Shown: positions 7,320 through 16,448 of the stretch, piece by piece
Numbering within the stretch: the first letter of the stretch is position 1
How the letters are laid out: every line of letters starts with the position of its first letter
Source: Erginobacter sp964465735
GTDB lineage: Bacteria; Auribacterota; Erginobacteria; Erginobacterales; Erginobacteraceae
Direction: 5' to 3'
NCBI GenBank assembly: GCA_964465735.1
Contig: CAYXKT010000009.1
Coordinates: 1-37,714, forward strand
DNA length: 37,714 bases
Position numbers and translations under genes: made by a program
Notes under the pieces: model-generated
What the model saw: the letters and a program-made list of their open reading frames with translations, nothing else
The model's database searches: none
What the model was told of the DNA's origin: nothing

Positions 7320-8342
7320 TTAGAGGAGGCCGGGGGTCCAGGGGAGGTTGGGGTCGGCGTCGGCGTCGAGGCCGGTGGTGATCTCCCCTCCCCTCTTCAG
7401 CCGGAGACCGGCCTGGCCGGCGATCATCGCGGCGTTGTCGGAACAGAGCGCCAGGGGCGCGATCAGGACCCGGGCGGAGGAGAGTTCCGACGCCTCCGAG
7501 ACCCGGCGGCGGAGTTCGCTGTTGCCGGCCACTCCCCCCCCGATGACCACGGTCCGCGGCTTGACGGCGGCCACCACGGCGGAGAGCTTGGCGACCAGGA
7601 CATCGACCGCCGCCCGCTGGAAGCCGGCGGCGATATCGGCGGCCGGGATCTCTTCTCCCGCGGCCTTCAGCCGCTCGACCAGGTAGCGGACGGCGGTCTT
7701 GACCCCGGAGAAGCTGAAATCGTAGTCGCCGCTGTGGAGCATCCCCCGGGGAAGGTCGAATCGCTTGGGGTCGCCCTCGCGGGCGGCTCGGTCGACCGCC
7801 GGCCCGCCGGGGAATCCGAGGCCGAGCAAAGCGGCGACCTTGTCGAAGGCCTCCCCGGCGGCGTCGTCCCGAGTCCCGCCGACGATCTCGGCCTCGTCCC
7901 AGGAACGGGCGGAGACCAACAGGGTATGGCCACCGGAGACAATCAGCCCGACCAGGGGAAATTCGTACTCGGCTCCGTCCAGGATTGGACCATAGAGGTG
8001 GCCTTTCAAATGGTTAACCCCGATCGCCGGCACCGACCAGCTGTAGGCGAGGGCCTTGGCCAGGGAGACGCCGACCAGAAGCGAACCGATCAGCCCGGGA
8101 CCGATGGTATAGGCGATCGCGGAGACCGATTCCTTTTCCGCCCCCGTTCTCTCGAGGGCTTCCAGCACCAGCGGGGCCAGGACCCGCAGGTGGGCCCGGC
8201 TGGCCACTTCCGGGACCACCCCGCCGAACTGCCGGTGGAGATCGACCTGGGTGGAGACCAGGTTGACCAGGATCTTCTTCCCGTCCTTAACCAGGGCGAC
8301 CGAGGTCTCATCGCAGCTGGTCTCAATTCCTAAAATTAACAT
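7320..8342 (-). CDS. tsaD: tRNA N6-threonylcarbamoyladenosine transferase TsaD
   Basis: Transfers the threonylcarbamoyl group to A37 of ANN-decoding tRNAs together with TsaB and TsaE; essential in most bacteria. The ASKHA-fold protein starts LGIETSCDET, has the metal-binding His111 and His115 (NHLKGHLYG), SGGHT and DDAAGEAFDKVA motifs and a near-C-terminal CSDNAAMIA. Length is 340 residues, typical. I choose the ATG at 8342 over the in-frame GTG at 8351 because a gggagag ribosome binding site lies about 8 bases before it and family members start with this short leader. It is monocistronic here, divergent from the DUF4139 gene. Confidence 0.95.
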   Translation of the reverse strand: MLILGIETSCDETSVALVKDGKKILVNLVSTQVDLHRQFGGVVPEVASRAHLRVLAPLVLEALERTGAEKESVSAIAYTIGPGLIGSLLVGVSLAKALAYSWSVPAIGVNHLKGHLYGPILDGAEYEFPLVGLIVSGGHTLLVSARSWDEAEIVGGTRDDAAGEAFDKVAALLGLGFPGGPAVDRAAREGDPKRFDLPRGMLHSGDYDFSFSGVKTAVRYLVERLKAAGEEIPAADIAAGFQRAAVDVLVAKLSAVVAAVKPRTVVIGGGVAGNSELRRRVSEASELSSARVLIAPLALCSDNAAMIAGQAGLRLKRGGEITTGLDADADPNLPWTPGLL

Positions 8343-8411
8343 AATAACCACTCTCCCTGAATATAATCCCGATGGCGATCCCGATAGCGATTGATAGCGT
8401 ATATGTTCTTC

Positions 8412-8440
8412 TTTGCCATCGTTGGCAAAGGGGGTATACT
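8412..8440 (+). promoter_or_regulatory. Candidate promoter with palindromic operator for the DUF4139 gene
   Basis: ttgcca (8413-8418), 16-base spacer, tatact (8435-8440) form a good sigma-70-like promoter about 63 bases before the ATG at 8503. The -35 lies within a perfect 7-bp palindrome tttgcca-tcgt-tggcaaa (8412-8429), which could be a repressor or activator site. Assignment rests on sequence match alone. Confidence 0.45.
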
Positions 8441-8502
8441 ATACTTTAATCTGATAATTTAGCTATTTTTTCCACAGACAAATGGAGAATTGGAGAAGAG
8501 AT

Positions 8503-10527
8503 ATGAAAATAACCTTAATCGGTCTGATGCTGCTGATGCTGGGAGCGGGACCGCTGTTTGGCGACCCGGCGACGGAACTGCCGGTGAACCGGGTGGTCTA
8601 TTTCATCTCCGGAGTCGGGTACTTCGAACACGGCGGAACAGTCCGCGGAGACGCCGAGGTCCGGCTGCGGTTCTCGGCTGACCAGATGAACGATATCCTG
8701 AAATCCCTGGTCGTGCTTGACTCCGGTGGGGGGGAGATCGCCACTGCCGGCTATCCCTCGCGGGAACCGCTGGAGCGGGCGCTGAAGAACTTCGGGGTCG
8801 ATATCTCTGACGATCCGTCCCCGGGGGAACTTTTGGGACGACTCCGGGGGACTGAGATCATAATTGAGACCCCGGAGCGACTGGAGGGGAAGATCCTGAC
8901 CGTGGAGACCCGGAGCGAACAGGTTGTCCCCACCCGGACGCTGATCGAGAAAGAGTATCTCTCGCTGCTCACCCCGGAGGGGATCCGGACCGTGCCGATG
9001 GAGACGATCTCCACCCTGACCCTGGCCGATGAGAAACTCAACACGGAACTGGGCCGGGCCCTGGCTCTGCTGGCGGAGAACCGCGACCGCGACCGCAAGC
9101 CCTTCTCGATCTATTTTCGGGGAAAGGGGCAACGCGAGGTACGGGTCGGCTACATCGCTGAAACCCCGATCTGGAAGGCGAGTTTCCGGCTGGTTTTTGA
9201 TGAACAAGAAGAGAAGACCGCTCTCCTCCAGGGCTGGGCGATCGTCGAAAATACCGGCGACGCCGACTGGGAGGAAGTGGAGCTGTCCCTGATCTCCGGA
9301 CGTCCGATCTCTTTCATTCAGGATCTCTACACCCCGCTCTACCTCTCCAGGCCGGTGGTGGAGCCGGAACTCTACTCCTCGCTAACCCCCCAGCACTACG
9401 AGGAGGGGATCACCTCGGCACCCCGCCCCGTCTCGGGAGCGCCGATGCTGATGAAGAGCGCCCTGAGATCGAGAGCGTTTAGCGATGACAGTATGGTTAT
9501 GGCCGAGATGGAAGCTCCAGCGCCAATGCTTGACCTTATGGACAGTCTCCCGGCCGGGGCGGTGGGGTCGGAAGTGGGAGAACTCTTCTCCTACCGGGTA
9601 GAAAGACCGGTCAGCCTCGCCCGAGGGGAGTCAGCGCTGCTCCCGATCATCAATGGACCGATCACGGCCGAAAAAGTCTCGATTTACAACGCCGCCGTCC
9701 TCGCCCGCCACCCGCTGAACGGAGTCTTTTTAAAGAACGATACCGGCACCACTATCCCGGCCGGCCCGGTAACCGTCTATGACCAGGATTCCTACGGGGG
9801 TGACGGACAGATCGGCAACCTCTCTCCGGGAGCGGAGAGGTTCTTGAGCTACGCGATCGACCTTAAGCTGACCGTGGACTCCTCTCAGGAGTATTCCCGG
9901 ACCATCGATACCGCGAAGATCAGCCGGGGAAACCTGGAGATTGCCCGGAAGACCCGCCATCACCAGACCTACCGGGTGAAGAACTCTTCCGACCAAGAAC
10001 GAAACCTGATCATCGAGCACCCCCGGAGGAAGAACCGGCAACTGATCGAACCGGCGCGGACACTGGAAGAGACCGAGGATCGCTACCGATTCCGGGTGGC
10101 GGCAACGGGCGCGACAGATACCTCTTTCACGGTCCGAGAGGAGGAGGTGGTCCGTCAGACCCTGGCGTTGCTCCCTCTCGACCTCGGTGAGCTCATCCGT
10201 TACTCAGAAAATGGGGAGATCCCAAAGAAGATCCGCGTCTCTCTGGCCGAAGCGGCGCGGAAGAAGAATCTCCTGATGCAAGCGGAGCGGGAGCGGAAAA
10301 ATCTGGAACGGCAGACAGATCAGGTGCGGGGGGACCAGGACCATACTCGGAAGAATATGGAAGCGGTGGCGACCGGCTCCCCGGCTTACAACCGTTTTGA
10401 GAAGAAGCTGCTGGAACTGGAGACCCGGATCGAAAATCTCCAGACTGAAATCTCCCGGCAGGAGAAGCTGGTCGATCAGCGGCGGAAGGAACTGGCCGAT
10501 TACGTCGGCTCCCTGGATATCGGATGA
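8503..10527 (+). CDS. Exported DUF4139-domain protein
   Basis: A 674-residue protein with an N-terminal signal peptide (MKITLIGLMLLMLGAG, predicted cleavage near LFG). The central part has the DUF4139 landmarks: VGYIAETPIWKASFRLV, WAIVENTGDADWEEVELSLISGRP and the late RVKNSSDQERNLIIEHPR beta-sandwich segment. The last 100 residues are a long charged coiled coil. DUF4139 proteins are periplasmic or surface proteins whose function is not established. I start at the ATG at 8503, preceded by ggagaagag, because it begins the signal peptide; the ATG at 8482 would add seven residues. The stop overlaps the next gene as ATGA. Confidence 0.85.
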   Translation: MKITLIGLMLLMLGAGPLFGDPATELPVNRVVYFISGVGYFEHGGTVRGDAEVRLRFSADQMNDILKSLVVLDSGGGEIATAGYPSREPLERALKNFGVDISDDPSPGELLGRLRGTEIIIETPERLEGKILTVETRSEQVVPTRTLIEKEYLSLLTPEGIRTVPMETISTLTLADEKLNTELGRALALLAENRDRDRKPFSIYFRGKGQREVRVGYIAETPIWKASFRLVFDEQEEKTALLQGWAIVENTGDADWEEVELSLISGRPISFIQDLYTPLYLSRPVVEPELYSSLTPQHYEEGITSAPRPVSGAPMLMKSALRSRAFSDDSMVMAEMEAPAPMLDLMDSLPAGAVGSEVGELFSYRVERPVSLARGESALLPIINGPITAEKVSIYNAAVLARHPLNGVFLKNDTGTTIPAGPVTVYDQDSYGGDGQIGNLSPGAERFLSYAIDLKLTVDSSQEYSRTIDTAKISRGNLEIARKTRHHQTYRVKNSSDQERNLIIEHPRRKNRQLIEPARTLEETEDRYRFRVAATGATDTSFTVREEEVVRQTLALLPLDLGELIRYSENGEIPKKIRVSLAEAARKKNLLMQAERERKNLERQTDQVRGDQDHTRKNMEAVATGSPAYNRFEKKLLELETRIENLQTEISRQEKLVDQRRKELADYVGSLDIG

Positions 10528-11207
10528 AGGCCCGGCGAGCAGTTATCTTCGACCTCGACGGGACGCTCCTCGACTCCCTGGAGGATATCGCCGACGCCCT
10601 CAACCGGGTCTTTACCGCTAACGGGCTTCCCACCCACCCACTCGATTCCTACCGGTACTTTGTCGGGCGAGGGGCAAAGGAACTGGCCGAAAGAGCCCTC
10701 CCGGAGGAGGAGCGCTCCCCGGAGAAGACCGCCGAGCTGGTCACCGGATTCCAGACCGAATATCGAGCAGGCTGGAATATCAAGACCCGACCCTATCCGG
10801 GGATAGAAGCAATGCTCCAGTTCCTGAAAGACCGCGATATCCCCTCGGCTGTTTTTTCCAACAAACCCCAGGAACTCACCCGACTTTCTGTAGAGGCGTA
10901 TTTCCCCGAGCATCCCTTCACCGCGGTCTTCGGCCAGCGGGCGGGGGTACCGCTCAAGCCCGACCCTGAGGTGGCGGTAAAACTCGGTCGGATCTTTGGC
11001 CTCCCGCCCGAGGAGATCATCTTTCTCGGAGATACCGCGGTGGATATGGAGACCGCCAAGAGAGCGGGGAATTTTCCGGTGGGGGCAAGCTGGGGTTTCC
11101 GCCCGGTTATGGAGCTAAAAAACAGCGGGGCCGAGGTGATCATCGACCGACCGGAGGAAATTCTCGCTCTGCTGGAGCTACCCCGGGATAAGAACCCCGG
11201 TTTATAA
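10524..11207 (+). CDS. HAD-family phosphatase, phosphoglycolate phosphatase-like
   Basis: A 227-residue haloacid-dehalogenase hydrolase. Motif I is FDLDGTLLDS (nucleophile Asp10, acid/base Asp12), motif II the Ser of AVFSNKP, motif III the Lys of LKPDPE and motif IV FLGDTAVDMETA. A helical C1 cap (about residues 18-85) matches the Gph/PGP subfamily, which removes 2-phosphoglycolate produced by DNA repair; the substrate is not provable from sequence. It overlaps the DUF4139 stop by 4 bp and is probably co-translated with it, although the functions are not obviously linked. Confidence 0.85.
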   Translation: MKARRAVIFDLDGTLLDSLEDIADALNRVFTANGLPTHPLDSYRYFVGRGAKELAERALPEEERSPEKTAELVTGFQTEYRAGWNIKTRPYPGIEAMLQFLKDRDIPSAVFSNKPQELTRLSVEAYFPEHPFTAVFGQRAGVPLKPDPEVAVKLGRIFGLPPEEIIFLGDTAVDMETAKRAGNFPVGASWGFRPVMELKNSGAEVIIDRPEEILALLELPRDKNPGL

Positions 11208-11267
11208 TCCAACGGATGTCCTGGCAAGAACGGATCTTAAAACCAGATCACAACACTATAATTTATG

Positions 11268-11415
11268 TAACACTTTAGCCTTTTAAAAACGTTATTGATT
11301 GTCGTTGCGATCCGGCTTATTTATCCGGCTCCAGACGGAAGACGGATAAGCAATCTCAACCTGGAGATTGCAGGCGGATAAAACAGTAAAGATTTTTATA
11401 GAGCTGAAGTGTTAC
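11268..11415. repeat. Direct repeat A, upstream of the NYN gene
   Basis: The core 11352-11415 matches 12580-12643 at 58 of 64 positions; weaker similarity with indels extends left to 11268 (taacacttta, tgattgtcgttgcga). The core includes a small hairpin caatctc-aacctg-gagattg (11351-11370). It ends 33 bases before the NYN ATG and so would lie in its leader. Confidence 0.75.
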
Positions 11416-11448
11416 CAATTTGTTTAATGTAGAAGGAGATAGAATCCA

Positions 11449-12216
11449 ATGGAATTAAAAAACTGGCAGCAGAATCGCCTGGCGGTTCTGATCGACGCCG
11501 ACAACGCCTCCCACGCAATCATCGAACCGCTCCTATCCGAGATTTCCAAGTACGGTGTGGCGACAGTAAGGCGGATTTACGGGGACTGGACCTCGACCAG
11601 CTTAAGCGGCTGGAAGAAGGTCCTGGCCGGCTTTGCCATCCACCCGATCCAGCAGTTTCGCCATACCATAGGGAAAAACGCCACTGACAGCGCGATGATC
11701 ATTGACGCGATGGATCTGCTCTATACCAAGCGTTTCGATGGTTTCTGCATTGTCTCCAGCGACAGCGACTTCACCCGGCTCGCCTCCCGCATCCGGGAGG
11801 AGGGGGTGATCGTTTATGGCTTCGGGGAGAAGAAGACTCCGGATTCCTTCGTCAGCGCCTGCGACAAGTTTATTTACACCGAGATTCTCCGGGGGACAAA
11901 ACCCGCCCCCCGAAGATCCGGCCGGGCCACGAACGGCAGCCGAACCCGCAAGGAAGAGATCCCTTTAAACAAGAACACCAAACTGATCACCCTGTTAAGC
12001 GATGCCGTCGAGGCGGTGGCCGACGACGATGGCTGGGCCCGGTTGGGAACGATGGGATCAAAAGTAACCAATCAGTCCCCCTCCTTCGACTCCCGGAACT
12101 ACGGCTTCGCCAAGCTCAGTTCCCTGGTCCGGGCGCTGGATATCTTTGAAGTCACCTCCCGGCAGGCCGGATCTGATCCCCGGCAAAAGGCGATCTTTCT
12201 CCGCCTGAAACACTAA
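11449..12216 (+). CDS. NYN-domain (LabA/DUF88) protein with C-terminal LOTUS-like domain
   Basis: Likely RNA-binding ribonuclease. The N-terminal 150 residues are a PIN-like NYN domain with the acidic metal site visible as LIDADNAS, DSAMIIDAMD and SSDSDFTRLA. After a basic linker (about 150-170, Arg/Lys-rich) the C-terminal part (about 175-250) looks like an OST-HTH/LOTUS RNA-binding domain. This NYN-LOTUS pairing is a well known bacterial family (LabA/YaiI-like), but its substrates are mostly unknown. The ATG follows a strong aaggag site with 9-base spacing. The gene stands alone between two copies of a direct repeat, which may mark a transposed or duplicated cassette. Confidence 0.85.
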   Translation: MELKNWQQNRLAVLIDADNASHAIIEPLLSEISKYGVATVRRIYGDWTSTSLSGWKKVLAGFAIHPIQQFRHTIGKNATDSAMIIDAMDLLYTKRFDGFCIVSSDSDFTRLASRIREEGVIVYGFGEKKTPDSFVSACDKFIYTEILRGTKPAPRRSGRATNGSRTRKEEIPLNKNTKLITLLSDAVEAVADDDGWARLGTMGSKVTNQSPSFDSRNYGFAKLSSLVRALDIFEVTSRQAGSDPRQKAIFLRLKH

Positions 12217-12244
12217 GACAATTTCTCGCTTCGTTGCTCCATAG

Positions 12245-12279
12245 CCCAGTGGTCGGGGTTAAAGGCCCCGGCCACTGGG
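12245..12279. other. 14-bp GC-rich hairpin downstream of the NYN gene
   Basis: cccagtggtcgggg (12245-12258), 7-base loop, ccccggccactggg (12266-12279), one G-T pair. It starts 28 bases after the NYN stop but no T-run follows on either strand, so it may be an mRNA-end stabiliser, a factor-dependent terminator or a REP-like palindrome. The remaining intergenic sequence to 12524 shows no convincing gene. Confidence 0.5.
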
Positions 12280-12524
12280 GAGGCAGCCATTGAACCGCAA
12301 GCACCTCCCCCGATCCTGTCGGCTATTTGCGCCGTTTCCCGGGAATTACCCCCGGCCAACGCGAGTTCATTGACAGCCCCCGGCATCCCTCGATAAAGTA
12401 TCCCCGTCAACCAAGCCTCTTCGGATAAAACTTTAACTGTCAGGGTAATATCCGTATTCTCCAGTCGGCTTGGTCCTTCCCCTCATCTGGAAGATTTCTC
12501 AAAACAGATTTATTACCGCAATCA

Positions 12525-12643
12525 TAACACTTTATCTAAAAACATTGCTGTCAGCATTACACTGATTGCCATTGCGCGAAATCTCAACCGGGAGATTGCA
12601 GGCGGATAAAACAGTAGAGACTTTTGTCGAGCTGAAGTATTAC
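12525..12643. repeat. Direct repeat B, downstream of the NYN gene
   Basis: Second copy of the repeat at 11268-11415, in the same orientation, about 1.2 kb away. The 64-bp core 12580-12643 has six mismatches to copy A. It ends 7 bases before the stop of the YibQ-like gene on the other strand. Confidence 0.75.
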
Positions 12644-12650
12644 GCCGGAA

Positions 12651-13781
12651 TCAATTGTTGCCTGATTTCTTAACCAGGTCGGAGACCGGGACCAACCTGA
12701 GTTTGGCAGCGGCCAGAGAGGGAAGTTCCCGGGTCAATATCTCGAGGGTAAGGGGGCGATCGTGACCGATAGCGATCGCCGAGCCCCGCACAAGCGCCTT
12801 CTTCTTCAGGGCCTCCAGCTGAGTGAGGATAAACTTCTCGCTTTTCTCGTGATCGAGAAACACGTCCCGGGAGAGATACCTCACCCCGACCGCGGCCGCC
12901 GCCGCGCCGGTCGCCGTCCCCGAGGTGGTCAGACTGTCGATAAAGAAGAGATCCCGCGATTTCAGTTCCGCCATCAGTATCCCCATCGCCTCCGGGTCGG
13001 TAGTAAAGGCCGACCCCATATGGTTATTGACTCCAACCGCGTGGGGTAACCCCCGGATATTATCGGCAAATTCCCGAGCCAGTTCAGCGGCCGTCATCCC
13101 ACAACAGAGAGCGCCCGGGCCAGGATCGAGGTCCGCATTGAGCCCGGTCATCGGGCAATGGAGGATGACCTCTAATCCGTGTTCAGCGGCCAGGCGGTCA
13201 ACGGTCCCGGTATGGCGCAGACGGGGGAGTACCGCCAGGGTGAGAGGATAGTCAAGACCGAAGAGGAGATCTCGATTGCGCAGTGAGTTTCCACAATCAT
13301 CGATGATAATCGCCACCAGCCCGGCCACTTCGGCGGTCAGGAGGACCCGATAGGATAAAGCATCGTCAACCGCTGCTTCGACCTCCCAGTTCTCGCCTCG
13401 CAAAACTGGATACCGGGTAACCTTGATCTCCCGGTATCCCGCCTCCTCGAGCTTGGCGGTCAGAACGGGAGCCAGACGAGGAAAATAGGCCAGAGACGAG
13501 AGTGGGACCTGTCGAGTCAACAGCCGGAAGTCTTCCGGACGGGGATGGACTTCCTCCCTGGAAGGCCACAGCTCCCGGTCCGGGACCAGGTCGTTCAGGA
13601 TCACAGCCAGGATTTCATCGATAACGTCCAGGGAGGGGATTGCCTTCGCCTCCGGAGGGAGATCCAAAGGAGGGGGGGAGATTACTTCGGGCCCGCGAGC
13701 ACAAGCAGAGAAAAAACCCGAGAGCAGACAGAGAACCGCTAAAACCGCGACAGATCTCTGCAGCCGAGAGACCCGCCTCAA
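12651..13781 (-). CDS. Divergent polysaccharide deacetylase (YibQ-like) lipoprotein or exported protein
   Basis: A 376-residue exported protein: basic N-terminus, hydrophobic core and Cys near residue 27 (FFSAC), a weak lipobox, so either lipoprotein or cleaved precursor. From about residue 155 the divergent polysaccharide deacetylase fold is clear: VAIIIDDCGNS, LTLAVLPRLRHT, EVILHCPMTG, VGVNNHMGSAFT and LFFIDSLTTSGT. Such proteins accompany peptidoglycan hydrolase regulators and CtpA-type proteases in Gram-negatives. The start is a TTG overlapping the ctpA stop (TTGA); it is the only start that keeps the positively charged signal-peptide head, so translation is probably coupled to ctpA. Confidence 0.85.
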   Translation of the reverse strand: MRRVSRLQRSVAVLAVLCLLSGFFSACARGPEVISPPPLDLPPEAKAIPSLDVIDEILAVILNDLVPDRELWPSREEVHPRPEDFRLLTRQVPLSSLAYFPRLAPVLTAKLEEAGYREIKVTRYPVLRGENWEVEAAVDDALSYRVLLTAEVAGLVAIIIDDCGNSLRNRDLLFGLDYPLTLAVLPRLRHTGTVDRLAAEHGLEVILHCPMTGLNADLDPGPGALCCGMTAAELAREFADNIRGLPHAVGVNNHMGSAFTTDPEAMGILMAELKSRDLFFIDSLTTSGTATGAAAAAVGVRYLSRDVFLDHEKSEKFILTQLEALKKKALVRGSAIAIGHDRPLTLEILTRELPSLAAAKLRLVPVSDLVKKSGNN

Positions 13782-15142
13782 CTCTCCACTCCAGCTTCCT
13801 GGTCAAAAAGCTGCTGAATAAGAATCCCTTTCAAGATATCAACCGCGGTCCTGAGCTGGGGATCGAGAGGTTCTTCCACGGGAGGATCATCTTCATCCAG
13901 TGAGGATGCGTCGGAATCATCTTCGAGAAGAAGATCATCGCCTTCCAGGGCATTCTCCTCGAGTTCGTCCAGTTCCCGGTACCGCCGGAGGAAAAATTCC
14001 TTCTTCTCTTCCATAGTCATCTCGACCGCCACGTCCGGCTCGATCCCGTTGTCCTGAATCGCCCGGTGGGAGGCGGTATAGTACCGGCCGGTGGTCAACC
14101 GGATTCCCACCTTGTTATCCTGGAGGGGAAGCACGCTCTGGACCGAGCCCTTCCCGAAGGTATTGGCTCCGATCAGCACCGCCCGATAGTTGTCCCTGAG
14201 TGCCCCGGCGACAATCTCCGAACCGCTGGCCGAGCCCTCATTGATCAGGATCGCCAGGGGAATATCAGTATAGGGTGCCCGGCCGGCCGCCCGCGCCGAC
14301 ATCTCAACCTGATCGTCCCGACCCCGGGTCTCTACGATCAACTGGCCTTTTTTCAGGAAAAGATCGGCCACCGCAATCGCCGAAGTCAGCAAGCCGCCCG
14401 GGTTCCAGCGCAGGTCAAGCACCAGCGCCTCCATCCCCTCTTCATCCAATTCCTTTAGTGCCCGGTTGAGATCAGCCGAGGTCTTCTCCTGGAACTGGGT
14501 AATCCGGATATAACCGATCCGGTCGGTAAGGAGACGGACCTCCTTAACGCTCTCAATCTTAATCACCGCCCGAACAATGGTAAAGTCCAGCAACTTCGCT
14601 TCCCCAACCCGCATTATGGTGATCTCTACCGGCGTACCGGGTTTCCCCCGGAGTTTCTTCACCGCCTCAAAGAGATTGATATTCTTGGTCGTCTCGCCTC
14701 CGATCTTGACAATCCGGTCGCCGGGGTGGATACCAGCCCGGATCGCCGGGGTATCTTCGATCGGGCTGATCACAGTCAGCACACCATCGCGGAGGGTAAT
14801 CTCAATCCCCAACCCCCCGAACTCACCCTTAGTCTCCACCTGCATCTCCCTATAAGTCTCCTGCTCCATAAACTGGCTGTAGTCGTCGAGCGAACTTAAC
14901 ATCCCCTGCAGTGCCCCCTCGATCAACTTATGCCGGTCAACCTGATCGACGTACTTCTCATTGACAATCTCCAGGACCAGGGTGAAGAGATCAAGGTTTT
15001 CATAAACGCTCTGCAGCATCTCTTCATCGATGATCTCCGCCGGGGAGATGCGTTCCGTCTCCCCTCGACCGGAAGCCGGCACCAGCGCCAGGCCGGGGAG
15101 AAGGAAGAGAAGAATAAGCAGCTGTGGAAAGATTTTGTTCAT
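13778..15142 (-). CDS. ctpA: C-terminal processing peptidase, S41 family
   Basis: Periplasmic serine protease that trims or degrades envelope proteins, often murein hydrolases. The 454-residue protein has a signal peptide (about 1-27), a PDZ domain (about 105-180; GLGIEI, GIHPGDRIVKIGG) and the S41 catalytic domain, with the expected Ser306 in GSASGSE and Lys331 in TFGKGSV, 25 residues apart as in the family. An unusual Asp/Glu-rich tail (about 395-430) precedes the end. The ATG follows a caggag site. It forms a two-gene operon with the YibQ-like gene, an arrangement seen in many Gram-negatives. Confidence 0.93.
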   Translation of the reverse strand: MNKIFPQLLILLFLLPGLALVPASGRGETERISPAEIIDEEMLQSVYENLDLFTLVLEIVNEKYVDQVDRHKLIEGALQGMLSSLDDYSQFMEQETYREMQVETKGEFGGLGIEITLRDGVLTVISPIEDTPAIRAGIHPGDRIVKIGGETTKNINLFEAVKKLRGKPGTPVEITIMRVGEAKLLDFTIVRAVIKIESVKEVRLLTDRIGYIRITQFQEKTSADLNRALKELDEEGMEALVLDLRWNPGGLLTSAIAVADLFLKKGQLIVETRGRDDQVEMSARAAGRAPYTDIPLAILINEGSASGSEIVAGALRDNYRAVLIGANTFGKGSVQSVLPLQDNKVGIRLTTGRYYTASHRAIQDNGIEPDVAVEMTMEEKKEFFLRRYRELDELEENALEGDDLLLEDDSDASSLDEDDPPVEEPLDPQLRTAVDILKGILIQQLFDQEAGVES

Positions 15143-15294
15143 TGGTGTTTTCTCCTGCAGTCAGCAAGGAATTGCTGATCGCGATTCGGGAAGTTCAATA
15201 GTCGGCCAGCGGTCCGGCCTCAGTTCTATAGGAAAATTAGCGATACCGGCGCTCAAGAAGTGCACGGCGGCCGCGGGGGACGGGGACGGCGACT

Positions 15295-16245
15295 CTATCT
15301 TGCCTCTTCCAATCCCCGGAAATATTCTATGGTCTCCTTCAGGCCGGCTTCCAGCTCCACCCGAGGTTCCCAGCCCAAAATTTCCCGGGCTTTATTAATG
15401 TCGGGTTGACGGATCTTGGGATCGTCCACCGGAAGTTCACGATGTTCGATCGGACTGGGACTCCCGGTAAGCTTAATTATCAGCTCCGCGAATTTCAGAA
15501 CCGTCATCTCCCGGGGGTTGCCGATATTCACCGGATCAGTCTCTTTGGAGAGAGCCAGTCTGTAGATACCCTCGATCAGATCCCGGACAAAACAGAAACT
15601 CCGAGTCTGGGAACCGTCACCGAAGACGGTCAGGGGATGGCCGCCGAGCGCCTGGCCGATAAAAGCCGGCACCACCCGCCCATCCCGCGCCCGCATCCGG
15701 GGACCGAAGGTATTGAAGATCCTGACGATCCGGGTCTCAACCCCGTGGTAGCGGTGATAGGCCATCGTCAGGGCTTCGGCGAACCGTTTCGCCTCGTCGT
15801 AAACTCCCCGAGGCCCGATCGGGTTCACGTTGCCCCAGTAGTCTTCCTTCTGGGGGTGGACCAGAGGATCGCCGTACACCTCGGAGGTCGAGGCGAGGAG
15901 GAAAGTCGCTCCTTTGGCCTTGGCCAGACCCAGAGCCTTATGCGTCCCCAGCGAACCGACCTTGAGGGTCTGGATCGGCAGTTCCAGGTAATCGATGGGA
16001 CTGGCCGGTGAGGCAAAGTGAAAGATGAAATCAATCGGTCCGGGGAGGAAGAGGTACTCGGTGACATCCTGCTTGATAAACTTGAAATTGTCATTACCGG
16101 CGAAAGTCTCAATATTCCCCACCGAGCCGGTGATCAGATTGTCCATACAGACAACCCGGAAGCCAGACTCCAGCAGATGGCCGCAGAGATGGGAACCGAG
16201 AAATCCGGCCCCACCAGTAACCAATGCTCGTTTTTTCTTATCCAT
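15295..16245 (-). CDS. NAD-dependent epimerase, UDP-glucuronate decarboxylase-like
   Basis: A 316-residue extended short-chain dehydrogenase. The Rossmann motif GGAGFLGSH starts at residue 11, the Ser of LASTSEVYG and the YxxxK of VYDEAKRFAE form the catalytic triad, and HFASPASPIDY plus FNTFGPRMRARDGRVVP are characteristic of UDP-glucuronate decarboxylase (UXS), which makes UDP-xylose for surface polysaccharides. The assignment to UXS rather than dTDP-glucose dehydratase rests on these segments. It lies upstream of ctpA on the same strand, with a 152-bp gap holding no gene. Confidence 0.88.
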   Translation of the reverse strand: MDKKKRALVTGGAGFLGSHLCGHLLESGFRVVCMDNLITGSVGNIETFAGNDNFKFIKQDVTEYLFLPGPIDFIFHFASPASPIDYLELPIQTLKVGSLGTHKALGLAKAKGATFLLASTSEVYGDPLVHPQKEDYWGNVNPIGPRGVYDEAKRFAEALTMAYHRYHGVETRIVRIFNTFGPRMRARDGRVVPAFIGQALGGHPLTVFGDGSQTRSFCFVRDLIEGIYRLALSKETDPVNIGNPREMTVLKFAELIIKLTGSPSPIEHRELPVDDPKIRQPDINKAREILGWEPRVELEAGLKETIEYFRGLEEAR

Positions 16246-16448
16246 AGCGAATTATCCTGATTGATATATTTTTTCTATAATAACAGATAATCAGGGAATC
16301 GCCAGCGGGAAATATGCCCGAAATATTTCCGATCGATACAAGATCGGTAATGATACCCTACAGTAGAATCTGTCTGCCGGCTGAATGAATCCGGCTCGGA
16401 GAAAAACCCGCCGGCATCACTCCATTATCCCCCCCATCAGTTGTTGCC

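Noticed and set aside
12213..12410. 65-codon - strand frame after the NYN gene
   Set aside because: Crosses the 14-bp hairpin; no coding landmarks.
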